Source: Azoarcus_F sp048158365 (GTDB taxonomy: Bacteria; Pseudomonadota; Gammaproteobacteria; Burkholderiales; Rhodocyclaceae). From it: 64,000 bases of DNA. Of this stretch, positions 1 through 9,192 are shown piece after piece. The position numbers and the translations under genes were made by a program. Within the stretch, counting starts at the first letter, position 1. The number at the start of each line of letters is the position of its first letter. The stretch is taken from the NCBI GenBank assembly GCA_048158365.1, contig JBLLNL010000006.1; one strand, 5' to 3'. The notes under the pieces are model-generated. The model had not been told where the DNA came from, did no database searches, and saw only the letters and a list, made by a program, of their open reading frames with translations.

Positions 1-396
1 GGCCAAGATAGACGAACATGAACGACCCTTGTGTAGTTTTATCCAATGCCCAGCGTACGCGGGAGTCGTCCGAACCAGCTCGACCTGAAAGACACCCCGG
101 GATCGAGACCGAATGATGCCCGGAGCGAGCGCTCAATGGAACACCTGCTTGAAGCGCTCGCCGGTTGCTGCGTTCTGCAGAACAGGTGAGTAACAGAACG
201 CGCCCCGATGATCATCTCCTCCGGAGTGACTGCGATCAGTCTGCCCGTCCAGGATCTGCGAGCCGCAACGCGTGGGAAATCATTATGATCGAAATCGTGG
301 TGCGTGCATCAGCAGAGCTGCCAACGCGGGCCAGAACATTGCTACGATCGCCTACCGCGGTCGAATCCAACCTCCAGTCAGGGAAACTTCACGCAG
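1..396. other. leading region without an assigned gene
   Basis: I see no convincing gene in the first 396 bases. The open frames here lack family resemblance and good ribosome-binding sites. The region probably carries the promoter and leader of the formate dehydrogenase operon, but no clear promoter or operator could be picked out. Confidence 0.5.
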
Positions 397-2136
397 ATGT
401 CCCCATCGACGCCCACCTCTACTCGAGTACCCGACACCCGCAAGACCCGGAGCACACCGCGCGGCCGCCAGCTCGACCCCAAAGCGCTCGACGAGATCTC
501 CGCTCTGTTGAACGGCAAGGGGCGTGGTCGCGACCAGCTCATCGAGCACCTGCACACACTCCAGGATCGATTCGGCTGCCTGTCTCTTCGGCATTTGCGG
601 GCCTTGTCGCACTGGATGAATCTTCCGATGGCCGCCGTCTACGAGACCGCGACGTTCTATGCCCACTTCGACATCGTGCGGGACGGAGAAGTGCCTCCGG
701 CACCGATCACGATCCGGGTCTGTGATTCGCTGTCCTGTCAGCTGGCCGGTGCCCAATCCCTGCATGCCGCACTGACTGCCGCGCACGACCCGTCCGAAGT
801 CAGGGTGACACGCGCCCCCTGCATGGGCCGCTGCGAGGACGCACCGGTGGTCGAGATCGGTCATCGTCACCTCGGCCATGCGACGCCGACGGCGGTGCAG
901 CGAGTGCTCGACTCGCGTGACCTTCATCCTCAACCAGTGAGCTGGCAACGGCTGTCGGAATATCGCAGCGAAGGCGGCTATGCGCTGCTCGAACACGCGC
1001 GCGATGGCGAGGTCGGACTCGACGAACTCACCCGCCTGCTCGAAGCGTCCGGGCTGCGCGGGCTTGGTGGCGCCGGTTTTCCGACCTTCCGGAAATGGCA
1101 GTTCGTCCGCGCCGAGCCGGCGCCCCGCTACGTCGTCATCAACGCCGACGAGGGCGAACCCGGCACATTCAAGGATCGGTTCTATCTCGAACAGGCGCCA
1201 CACCGGTTTCTCGAGGGTGCACTGGTCAGCGCCTGGGCCGTCGAGGCCAGTGCGATCTATATTTATCTGCGCGATGAATACCCCGGCCTGCACCAGGTCT
1301 TGCGCGACGCGATTGGCGAGCTCGAGGCGGCCGGTCTGGTCCAACCCGGCTTCATCGTGATGCGCCGCGGCGCGGGTGCGTACATCTGCGGCGAGGAATC
1401 CGCGCTGATCGAGTCGCTCGAGGGCAAACCCGGCAAACCCAGGCACCGCCCGCCCTTCGTTGCACAGAAAGGCTTGTTCGACCGACCCACGCTGGTGAAC
1501 AACGTCGAGACGGTCTACTGGATTCCTCTGCTGTATGAGCGCGGCGCCGCGTGGTTTGCGGATCAGGGCCGCCATGGACGCAGGGGCCTGCGCAGTTTCT
1601 CGGTGTCCGGCCGGGTCAATAAACCTGGGGTGCATCTCGCCCCGGCAGGCATCACCTTGCGCGAGCTCGTCGACGAACACTGTGGTGGGATGCTGGAGGG
1701 GCATGCGTTGCTTGCCTACCTTCCCGGCGGAGCCTCGGGTGGCATCCTGCCGGCCTCCAAGGCCGACATCCCGCTCGATTTCGATACCCTGCAGCCCTAC
1801 GGCTGCTTCATCGGCTCGGCTGCCGTGATCGTCGTTTCGGACAAAGATGATCTGCGCACCGTAGCGCGCAATCTGATGGCCTTCTTTGCCGATGAATCCT
1901 GTGGCCAATGCACGCCCTGCCGCGTAGGAACCGAGAAGATGCTGACGCTGCTCGCCCGCGACGAATGGGACGCCGACCAGCTCGGACGCCTGGCGCAGGT
2001 GATGCAGGACGCGTCGATCTGCGGCCTCGGACAGGCCGCACCGAACCCGGTACTGGGACTACTCCGGTACTTTCCCAAGCAACTCGCGCAGCAAGGCGTC
2101 ACCGTGCGGGGCGAGAACAGGGATGCAGCGCAATGA
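397..2136 (+). CDS. NAD-dependent formate dehydrogenase beta subunit, NuoE-NuoF fusion
   Basis: This 579-residue subunit takes electrons from the catalytic subunit and reduces NAD+ in a soluble cytoplasmic formate dehydrogenase. Residues about 25-165 are NuoE-like, with 2Fe-2S cysteines C109, C114, C142 and C146. The rest is NuoF-like, with the glycine-rich FMN/NADH region (GLGGAGFPTFRKW), INADEGEPGTFKDR and the 4Fe-4S motif ESCGQCTPCRVGTEK. Many organisms encode these as separate FdsG and FdsB proteins; the fused form recalls the methylotroph FDH1 beta subunit. The frame opens further upstream, but the ATG at 397 precedes the conserved part, so the start is chosen there, with only a weak ribosome-binding site. 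It overlaps the next gene by ATGA. Confidence 0.9.
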   Translation: MSPSTPTSTRVPDTRKTRSTPRGRQLDPKALDEISALLNGKGRGRDQLIEHLHTLQDRFGCLSLRHLRALSHWMNLPMAAVYETATFYAHFDIVRDGEVPPAPITIRVCDSLSCQLAGAQSLHAALTAAHDPSEVRVTRAPCMGRCEDAPVVEIGHRHLGHATPTAVQRVLDSRDLHPQPVSWQRLSEYRSEGGYALLEHARDGEVGLDELTRLLEASGLRGLGGAGFPTFRKWQFVRAEPAPRYVVINADEGEPGTFKDRFYLEQAPHRFLEGALVSAWAVEASAIYIYLRDEYPGLHQVLRDAIGELEAAGLVQPGFIVMRRGAGAYICGEESALIESLEGKPGKPRHRPPFVAQKGLFDRPTLVNNVETVYWIPLLYERGAAWFADQGRHGRRGLRSFSVSGRVNKPGVHLAPAGITLRELVDEHCGGMLEGHALLAYLPGGASGGILPASKADIPLDFDTLQPYGCFIGSAAVIVVSDKDDLRTVARNLMAFFADESCGQCTPCRVGTEKMLTLLARDEWDADQLGRLAQVMQDASICGLGQAAPNPVLGLLRYFPKQLAQQGVTVRGENRDAAQ

Positions 2137-4961
2137 CGATGATCACCCGGAATCCCGCGACGGCGAGCGCGCAGGTCGAAGCCTTCGAAATCACGCTCGA
2201 TGGCGTTGCGGTTCAGGCCTTTTCCGGCGAGACCTTGTGGCAGGTGGCCAAGCGGGCGGGTGAGCTCATCCCCCACCTCTGCTTCAAGGACGCGCCGGGC
2301 TATCGTGCCGATGGCAACTGCCGAGCATGCATGGTCGAGATCCAGGGCGAACGCACGCTGGCGGCGAGCTGCATCCGGACCGCCGCGCCCGGGATGGTCG
2401 TCAAGAGCGCCAGTTCCGAGCGTGCCCGCAGTTCCCGCAAAGGGGTGCTGGAACTGCTGCTCGCGGATCAGCCTGCGCGCGAACGCAGCCCGGACCGCTC
2501 CAGCCACTTCTGGGACATGGTCGAACAGCTCGGGATCGATGCCGTGGCGGTGCGGCAGAGTCTCCCCGCACGCCGCAACGAAACGTCCAGCCCGGACACT
2601 TCGCATCCCGCGATGCATGTGGACCTGCATGCATGCATCGGCTGCAATCTGTGTGTCCGGGCGTGCCGAGAGGTCCAGGTCAACGACGTGATCGGGCTCG
2701 CCCATCGCGGGCCATCGTCACGGATCGTGTTCGATTTCGAGGATCCGATGGGCGACAGCACCTGCGTGGCCTGCGGAGAATGCGTACAGGCCTGTCCGAC
2801 CGGCGCACTGATGCCGGCCACGATCGTCGATGCCACCGGCCGCGGCGACTCGGCCTGCGCCGATCGCACGGTAGATTCGGTCTGCCCCTACTGCGGGGTC
2901 GGCTGCCAGCTCACCTACCACGTCAAGAACGAGAAGGTCGTCTTCGTCGAAGGCCGCAACGGCCCATCCAACGAGAACCGTCTGTGCGTGAAGGGCCGCT
3001 TCGGCTTCGACTACCCGAACCACCCTTCGCGCCTGACCATGCCGCTGATCCGTCGGGAAGGCGTGCCCAAGGGCCTCGACCCGAGCTTCGACCCCGCCGA
3101 GCCGCTCACGCACTTCCGCGTCGCGAACTGGGACGAGGCGCTGGACTTTGCCGCCGCCGGCCTGCGACGCCTGCGCGACGAACACGGCCCCAATGCGCTG
3201 GCCGGCTTCGGCAGCGCCAAGTGTTCCAATGAGGAAGCCTGGCTGTTCCAGAAGCTGGTTCGCACCGGTTTCCATTCCAACCATGTCGACCACTGCACGC
3301 GGCTGTGCCACGCCAGTTCGGTTGCCGCGCTGATGGAGTGCATCGGCTCGGGTGCGGTCACCGCTTCCTTCATGCAGGCGCAGCAGGCCGACGTGGTCAT
3401 CCTCACCGGCTGCAACCCGACCGTCAACCACCCGGTCGCCGCCACCTACTTCAAGCAGGCGGCCAAGCGCGGCACCAAGCTCATCGTGCTCGACCCACGT
3501 GGCATCACCATGGGCACCTACGCGCATCGCATGGTGCGCTTCACGCCGGGCAGCGACGTGTCGCTGCTCAACGCCATGCTCAACGTCATCGTCACCGAGA
3601 AGCTCTACGACGAGGCCTACATCGCCGGACACACCGAAGGGTTCGAGGCGCTGAAGGCCCATGTCGCACCGATGACACCCGAAGCCATGTCACCCGCCTG
3701 CGGCGTCGCCCCCGATGAGATCCGCGACATCACCCGCCTGTATGCCCAAGCCGAACGCGCGATGATCTTCTGGGGCATGGGCATCTCGCAGCACACCCAC
3801 GGCACCGACAACGCGCGCGGCCTGATCTCGCTCGCGCTCGCCACTGGCCAGATCGGCCGACCGGGCACCGGCCTGCATCCACTGCGCGGCCAGAACAACG
3901 TGCAGGGGGCGTCCGATGCCGGCCTCATCCCGATGGTCTTCCCCGACTACCAGCCGGTGGGTGACGTGCAGATCCGTGCCGCCTTCGAGGAGCTGTGGAA
4001 CACCCCGCTCGCGGACAAACCCGGCCTCACGGTAGTCGAGATCATGCACGCCATTCATGACGGCACCATCCGCGGCATGTACATCCAGGGCGAGAACCCG
4101 GCGATGTCCGACCCCGACCTCGATCATGCACGCGGCGCACTCGCCAGGCTCGAACACTTCGTGGTGCAGGACATTTTCGTCACCGAAACCGCTCAGTTCG
4201 CCGACGTCATCCTGCCCGCCTCCGCCTGGGCCGAGAAGGACGGCACCGTCACCAACACCAACCGCCAGGTGCAGATGGGCCGCGCCGCCGTGCCGCTGCC
4301 CGGCGACGCCCGCCCCGACTGGTGGATCATCCAGGAAGTCGCTCGCCGCCTCGGCCTCGACTGGCATTACACCCACCCGCGCGACGTGTTCGCCGAGATG
4401 AAGCGCGGCATGCACTCGCTCGACCACATCACCTGGGAACGGCTCGAAGCCGAGCAATCCGTCACCTACCCCTGCCCCGCGGACGACGCGCCCGGCATGG
4501 ATGTGGTGTTCGGCGACCGCTTTCCCACCGCCAGCGGTCGCGCCCGTTTCCGTCCCACCGTCCCGCTGCCGCCCGACGAGCCGATCGACGACGCCTACCC
4601 GACCGTGCTCATCACCGGCCGTCAGCTCGAACACTGGCACACCGGCTCCATGACCCGCCGCGCCACCGTGCTCGACACGCTGGAACCTGCGGCCGTGGCC
4701 ACACTGGCCCCCGGCGAACTCGCCCGTATGGGCCTCGAACCGGGCGCCGCGCTGACGATCGAAACCCGCCGCGGGAAGATTGTGCTGACCGCCCGCAGCG
4801 ATCCGCTGATGCCCGAAGGCATGGTCTTCGTGCCCTTCTGCTATGTGGAAGCCGCGGCGAACATCCTGACCAATCCGGCGCTTGACCCCTATGGGAAGAT
4901 TCCGGAATTCAAGTACGCGGCGTGCAGGCTTGGCCCGGGAGACCCGGCGGTGCCGGGCTGA
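2133..4961 (+). CDS. formate dehydrogenase alpha (catalytic) subunit
   Basis: This is the catalytic subunit (942 aa), oxidising formate to CO2 at a bis-pterin molybdenum or tungsten centre. The N-terminus is NuoG-like: a 2Fe-2S domain (C50, C63, C66, C80), then two 4Fe-4S ferredoxin clusters (C168-C178 and C211-C221). The molybdopterin oxidoreductase domain starts with CPYCGVGC at 251 and holds another 4Fe-4S cluster. The active site reads RLCHASS, so the metal ligand is cysteine (about C392, followed by His393) and not selenocysteine. The start at 2133 overlaps the beta-subunit stop as ATGA. The open frame continues upstream inside the beta gene, but that part is a shadow. The sequence alone does not separate Mo from W. 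Confidence 0.93.
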   Translation: MTMITRNPATASAQVEAFEITLDGVAVQAFSGETLWQVAKRAGELIPHLCFKDAPGYRADGNCRACMVEIQGERTLAASCIRTAAPGMVVKSASSERARSSRKGVLELLLADQPARERSPDRSSHFWDMVEQLGIDAVAVRQSLPARRNETSSPDTSHPAMHVDLHACIGCNLCVRACREVQVNDVIGLAHRGPSSRIVFDFEDPMGDSTCVACGECVQACPTGALMPATIVDATGRGDSACADRTVDSVCPYCGVGCQLTYHVKNEKVVFVEGRNGPSNENRLCVKGRFGFDYPNHPSRLTMPLIRREGVPKGLDPSFDPAEPLTHFRVANWDEALDFAAAGLRRLRDEHGPNALAGFGSAKCSNEEAWLFQKLVRTGFHSNHVDHCTRLCHASSVAALMECIGSGAVTASFMQAQQADVVILTGCNPTVNHPVAATYFKQAAKRGTKLIVLDPRGITMGTYAHRMVRFTPGSDVSLLNAMLNVIVTEKLYDEAYIAGHTEGFEALKAHVAPMTPEAMSPACGVAPDEIRDITRLYAQAERAMIFWGMGISQHTHGTDNARGLISLALATGQIGRPGTGLHPLRGQNNVQGASDAGLIPMVFPDYQPVGDVQIRAAFEELWNTPLADKPGLTVVEIMHAIHDGTIRGMYIQGENPAMSDPDLDHARGALARLEHFVVQDIFVTETAQFADVILPASAWAEKDGTVTNTNRQVQMGRAAVPLPGDARPDWWIIQEVARRLGLDWHYTHPRDVFAEMKRGMHSLDHITWERLEAEQSVTYPCPADDAPGMDVVFGDRFPTASGRARFRPTVPLPPDEPIDDAYPTVLITGRQLEHWHTGSMTRRATVLDTLEPAAVATLAPGELARMGLEPGAALTIETRRGKIVLTARSDPLMPEGMVFVPFCYVEAAANILTNPALDPYGKIPEFKYAACRLGPGDPAVPG

Positions 4962-5095
4962 TGCAGGTGCATCTGCCGGACGACGCTGGTCACAGCCCCT
5001 TCGATCCTCCGCTCACAAAGGCCCTGGTCGGCGCCGCGCAGCACTTCGCCGCGAATCGCGATTTCGCCGGCTGGGGTCAAGGGCGCACGGTCTAA
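4961..5095 (+). CDS. possible 44-residue protein after formate dehydrogenase
   Basis: An ATG overlapping the alpha-subunit stop codon (TGATG) opens a 44-codon frame ending in TAA at 5095. It overlaps the last bases of the convergent dehydratase gene. The product begins MQVHLPDDAG and ends FAGWGQGRTV. Its place matches that of the small FdsD or chaperone genes in some fds operons, but I see no clear similarity to FdsD. It is supported only by coupling to the upstream gene and may be spurious. Confidence 0.3.
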   Translation: MQVHLPDDAGHSPFDPPLTKALVGAAQHFAANRDFAGWGQGRTV

Positions 5096-5478
5096 TCGTA
5101 ATTGAGGTACTTGAAGCGGGGGTCGTCAGGCGTTCCTTCCAGGCTCGAACCTTCCTCCATGCCGGGCTGCCACATGATCACCTCCTCGATCTTGCGGGCC
5201 AGCTCGAAGTCCTTGTGGGTGATGCCTTTTGCGGCGTGATTCACCAGCTTGACCGTCACGAAAGCATATGAAACGGCCAGATCGGGATGGTGAAACGCGG
5301 CCTCGGCCAGATGTCCCACCGCATTGACCACCATCAGCGTCGATTTCCAGCCGCTGGTCTTGTATTTGCGTCGTATCCAGCCGTTTTCCAGATACCACTT
5401 CGGCAATTCCTCCTCCAGGCGCTGCTGCACCTCGGCGTCCGAATAGACCTCTTCATGTTTGCGCGCTCTCCAGTTCAT
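5092..5478 (-). CDS. pterin-4a-carbinolamine dehydratase family protein
   Basis: This 128-residue protein belongs to the PCD/DCoH family (COG2154), which dehydrates 4a-hydroxytetrahydropterins. The diagnostic segment is EAAFHHPDL at about residues 59-67, followed by the conserved central strand. An N-terminal extension of about 25 residues makes it longer than a minimal PCD. No phenylalanine hydroxylase lies nearby. The neighbour is a pterin-cofactor formate dehydrogenase, and some family members have been linked to molybdopterin metabolism, so a cofactor role is plausible but inferred. A GGAGGG-type ribosome-binding site precedes the ATG at 5478. Confidence 0.85.
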   Translation of the reverse strand: MNWRARKHEEVYSDAEVQQRLEEELPKWYLENGWIRRKYKTSGWKSTLMVVNAVGHLAEAAFHHPDLAVSYAFVTVKLVNHAAKGITHKDFELARKIEEVIMWQPGMEEGSSLEGTPDDPRFKYLNYD

Positions 5479-5851
5479 TGCAGCCCTCCTTGCAGGGACG
5501 GATAGTCAGGATCGACATACTGGATATAGCCGATCGTCGCACGCGGGTCCATAACTGTGTCGTCGCGCCGGCATGTGCGCCCCCGCCGCCGCGGCAACGA
5601 TGCGCTGTCGCACCCTGGACGTCAGCCGTGAGGCGCCCGGGTCATTCGGTGCTGGTAAGATATCGCCGCAGCCGCAGTGGCGCCAGCCGCCGTGCGTCCG
5701 CGTTCGTGCGGCGCATGTGCTTCGGTGGCAGATGCGCCGACCAGGATTGGCCCGCCCGGCCGCGCGGATCACCCGCGCGGTCCCGCACGGCACCCGATCC
5801 GGCATCGACATGAATCAGGGCGGGCTCGTGAGTCCGCCAAAGAGTGAGCTT
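5479..5851. other. divergent intergenic region before mutS
   Basis: This gap separates the dehydratase and mutS, which diverge. The mutS frame is open through most of it, but the sequence before 5852 shows no MutS similarity. TAAGAT at 5656 could be a -10 element, though no good -35 is visible. No RNA gene or operator was recognised. Confidence 0.4.
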
Positions 5852-8434
5852 ATGAATTCCGCGACCGTGGCGGACGCAATGTCCAGCCACACCCCGATGA
5901 TGCAGCAGTATCTGGTGCTCAAGGCGCAGCACCCCGACACGCTGCTCTTCTACCGCATGGGGGACTTCTACGAGCTCTTCTTCGACGACGCGGAAAAAGC
6001 CGCCCGGCTGCTCGACATCACGCTGACAACACGGGGTCAGTCGGCCGGCCAGCCCATCAAGATGGCCGGCGTTCCCTTTCACGCGCTCGAGCCCTACCTG
6101 GCCAAGCTGGTCAAGCTCGGCGAGTCGGCAGTCATCGCCGAGCAGGTCGGCGAACCGGGTGCGACCAAGGGTCCGATGGAGCGTGCGGTCAGCCGCATCG
6201 TGACGCCCGGCACACTCACAGATGCCGCGCTGCTCGATGAGCGGCGCGACGCGCTGCTGCTGGCCGCGACGCTGCATCGGGGACAGCTCGGGCTGGCGTG
6301 GCTGAATCTGGCCAATGGCGATCTGGTGCTGATGGAGTGCGCCGCCGAACAACTGCAGCACCAGTTCGAGCGCCTGCGTCCGGCCGAAGTGCTGACCCCG
6401 GACGGTCTGTCCCTGCCCTTGCTCGAATCGCTGTCGCCGGTACTCAGACGGCTCGCAGACTGGCAGTTCGACCGGGAAACCGGACAGCGGCTGCTGACCG
6501 AGCATTTCGGCACCCGCGATCTGGCCGGCTTCGGGGCCGAAGGACTTGGCGTCGCGATCGCCGCCGCGGCCGCACTGTTCGACTACGCGCGCAGCACGCA
6601 ACGCCAGAGCCTGGACCACATCACGACGCTGCGGGTCGAGCGCGAGAGCGCGTTCCTGCGCATGGATGCGGCTACGCGGCGCAATCTGGAGCTGACCGAA
6701 ACACTGCGGGGCGAGGCCTCCCCGACCCTGCTCTCGCTGTTCGACCATTGCGTCACCAGCATGGGGGCGCGCTGGTTGCGGCACGCGCTGCATCACCCCT
6801 TTCGCGACAGTCGTCCCGCGGCGGCCAGACATGCGGTCATCGCCGAATTCATCGGTGACGGCGACGGCATGCGCCTCGCCGCGGTGCGCGCCGCGTTGCG
6901 CGGCGTCGCGGACATCGAGCGCATCTGCAGCCGTATTGCGCTGCGCAGCGCCCGGCCGCGCGATCTGGCCGCGCTGCGCGACAGTCTGGCACGCCTGCCG
7001 GAGCTGGCCTCGACGCTGCTGAACCCGCAGGCCGAACTGTTGTGCGCGCTGGCCGACGATGTACGGACACCGCATCCGGTGCTCGATTTGCTGACCCGAG
7101 CGGTGGCCTCGGATCCGGCGGTCGCACTGCGGGACGGGGGCGTGATCGCACCGGGTTTCGATGCCGAACTCGACGAACTGCGGGACATCCAGAACAACTG
7201 TGGAGAGTTCCTGCTCGCACTCGAGACCCGGGAACGGGCGCGCACGGGTATCTCGAACCTGAAGGTCGAGTTCAATCGGGTCCATGGCTTCTTCATCGAG
7301 GTCAGCCGCGCCAACAGCGACAAGGTACCCGACGACTACCGGCGGCGCCAGACGCTGAAGAATGCCGAGCGCTACATCACCCCGGAACTCAAGGCCTTCG
7401 AGGACAAGGCCTTGTCGGCCCAGGAGCGCGCGCTCGCGCGCGAGAAGATCCTGTTCGAGGCACTGCTGGACGCACTTGCCGAAGCGGTGCCGGTCTTGCA
7501 GCGCATCGCCCGCGCCCTGGCCACGCTGGACGGCCTGGCTGCGCTCGCTGAAACCGCTTTGCGTCACGGGTACATCTGCCCCGTGTTCGTCGACCAGCCC
7601 GGGATGGAGATCGTCGCCGGGCGCCACCCGGTGGTCGAGCGCCAGGTCGAGCACTTCATTGCCAACGACTGCGCGCTGTCGCCGATCCGGCGCATGCTGA
7701 TGATCACCGGGCCGAACATGGGCGGAAAGTCGACGTTCATGCGCCAGGTCGCGCTGATCGCACTGCTGGCCCACGTCGGCAGCTTCGTGCCGGCCGACGC
7801 GGCCCGGATCGGACCCCTGGACGCGATCTTCACGCGGATCGGCGCATCCGACGATCTCGCCTCCGGTCGATCGACCTTCATGGTGGAAATGACCGAAGCA
7901 TCGGCGATCCTGCACGGTGCGACAGGGCACAGCCTGGTCCTGATGGACGAGATCGGCCGCGGGACCTCGACCTTCGACGGCCTTGCGCTGGCCTTCGCGA
8001 TCGCGCGCCACCTGCTCGAGCGCAATCGTTGTCTGACCTTGTTCGCGACACACTATTTCGAGCTGACCCGCCTGACCCAGGATTACGCCGAGTGCGCCAA
8101 CGTACACCTGGACGCGGTCGAACATCGGCACCGGATCGTGTTTCTGCATGCGCTGGAAGAAGGGCCGGCCAGCCAGAGCTATGGTATCGAGGTGGCCGCA
8201 CTGGCCGGGGTCCCGGCCGCGGTGATCCGGGATGCAAGACGCCGCCTGCGTGCGCTGGAGAACCGTGAGGTGGCCGCCGGTCCGCAGGCCGATCTGTTCA
8301 TCGATCTGCCCGAACCCGAGCCGGAGACCCTGTCGCATCCGGTGCTGACCGAACTCGCCGACATCGACCCGGACGCGCTGTCGCCGCGCGAGGCGCTCGA
8401 GCGGCTCTACGCGCTCAAGCGCATGCTGAACTGA
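5852..8434 (+). CDS. mutS: DNA mismatch repair protein MutS
   Basis: MutS (860 aa) recognises mispairs and recruits MutL. The N-terminal mismatch-binding motif FYRMGDFYELF is present with the Phe-x-Glu wedge. The ATPase domain has Walker A GPNMGGKST and Walker B/signature DEIGRGTSTFDG. The frame is open back to 5573, but family length and the GTGAG ribosome-binding site at about 5842-5846 favour the ATG at 5852. ATGs at 5810 and 5879 are alternatives. The C-terminal segment (LSPREALERLYALKRML) is the usual MutS tetramerisation tail. Confidence 0.95.
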   Translation: MNSATVADAMSSHTPMMQQYLVLKAQHPDTLLFYRMGDFYELFFDDAEKAARLLDITLTTRGQSAGQPIKMAGVPFHALEPYLAKLVKLGESAVIAEQVGEPGATKGPMERAVSRIVTPGTLTDAALLDERRDALLLAATLHRGQLGLAWLNLANGDLVLMECAAEQLQHQFERLRPAEVLTPDGLSLPLLESLSPVLRRLADWQFDRETGQRLLTEHFGTRDLAGFGAEGLGVAIAAAAALFDYARSTQRQSLDHITTLRVERESAFLRMDAATRRNLELTETLRGEASPTLLSLFDHCVTSMGARWLRHALHHPFRDSRPAAARHAVIAEFIGDGDGMRLAAVRAALRGVADIERICSRIALRSARPRDLAALRDSLARLPELASTLLNPQAELLCALADDVRTPHPVLDLLTRAVASDPAVALRDGGVIAPGFDAELDELRDIQNNCGEFLLALETRERARTGISNLKVEFNRVHGFFIEVSRANSDKVPDDYRRRQTLKNAERYITPELKAFEDKALSAQERALAREKILFEALLDALAEAVPVLQRIARALATLDGLAALAETALRHGYICPVFVDQPGMEIVAGRHPVVERQVEHFIANDCALSPIRRMLMITGPNMGGKSTFMRQVALIALLAHVGSFVPADAARIGPLDAIFTRIGASDDLASGRSTFMVEMTEASAILHGATGHSLVLMDEIGRGTSTFDGLALAFAIARHLLERNRCLTLFATHYFELTRLTQDYAECANVHLDAVEHRHRIVFLHALEEGPASQSYGIEVAALAGVPAAVIRDARRRLRALENREVAAGPQADLFIDLPEPEPETLSHPVLTELADIDPDALSPREALERLYALKRMLN

Positions 8435-8439
8435 AGCCG

Positions 8440-9192
8440 ATGAGCACCCCGATCGACATCAGCGAGGAAGGCGGGATCCGCTACCTGCATTTCGGCTCGG
8501 AATGGGTTCAGGGCGCGATGCGCATCCGTGCGCCGGACGCGCTCGAGCTGGTCTACACGCGGGAGATGATGTCCGGCCTGCTGCTCAGACCGGAGGGTTG
8601 GCCACGCAATGCCCTGGTGATCGGATTGGGCGCGGCCTCGATCACGAAGTTCCTGTACCGGCACTGTCCCTGGACCCGCATACAGGTCGTCGAGATCGAA
8701 CCACGCGTGGTCGCTGCGGCCCGCCAGTTCTTTCGTCTCCCCGACGACGACCGGCGACTGGCCATCCAGATCGGGGACGGGGTCGACTATGTGCTGCGGA
8801 CCGAGCGTCATTTCGATGCGATCCTGGTCGACGGCTATGATCGCAATGCGCGCGCAGGCGCGCTCGACACGCTGCCCTTTTATGCCGCCGTCCGTGGCCG
8901 GCTGTCCGACCAGGGCTTGATGGCGGCGAACCTGTTCGGACGCTCGCGGGGTTTTCGAGCCAGTGTGGAACGCATCATCCAGGCCTTCGACGATCGCGCC
9001 ATCGCGTTTCCATCCTGCGACAGCGGCAACGTGATCGCGCTGGCCGCGGACGGCGAGCCGATCTCGCTGCCGGTCGCGGAGATTCGCCAGCGCGCGCATG
9101 AACTGAAGCAGCGTACCGGCCTGGACCTTCTGCCGACGGTCGCACGCGTCGAAGCGTCGGGCAGCCTTCCCGGCGGGAGGCTGATACTGTGA
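8440..9192 (+). CDS. spermidine synthase-like protein
   Basis: This 250-residue protein has the polyamine-synthase Rossmann fold: a nucleotide-binding stretch at ALVIGLGAASITKFL (about residues 57-71), the acidic VVEIEPRVV and the DAILVDGYD loop. It lacks the full N-terminal beta domain of SpeE. Such short homologues are often annotated as spermine/spermidine synthase family without a proven substrate. It starts five bases after the mutS stop and overlaps the next gene by GTGA, so the three are probably co-transcribed. Confidence 0.75.
   Translation: MSTPIDISEEGGIRYLHFGSEWVQGAMRIRAPDALELVYTREMMSGLLLRPEGWPRNALVIGLGAASITKFLYRHCPWTRIQVVEIEPRVVAAARQFFRLPDDDRRLAIQIGDGVDYVLRTERHFDAILVDGYDRNARAGALDTLPFYAAVRGRLSDQGLMAANLFGRSRGFRASVERIIQAFDDRAIAFPSCDSGNVIALAADGEPISLPVAEIRQRAHELKQRTGLDLLPTVARVEASGSLPGGRLIL

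Noticed and set aside
352..1908. Long minus-strand frame antisense to the formate dehydrogenase beta gene
   Set aside because: It mirrors a strongly conserved gene in GC-rich DNA and shows no family features of its own.
4961..5095. Assigning the 44-codon frame as FdsD
   Set aside because: Its length and sequence do not match the FdsD that I know. It is kept only as a possible small ORF.
5642..8338. 898-codon minus-strand frame antisense to mutS
   Set aside because: It is a codon-bias shadow of mutS, with no recognisable domains or ribosome-binding site.
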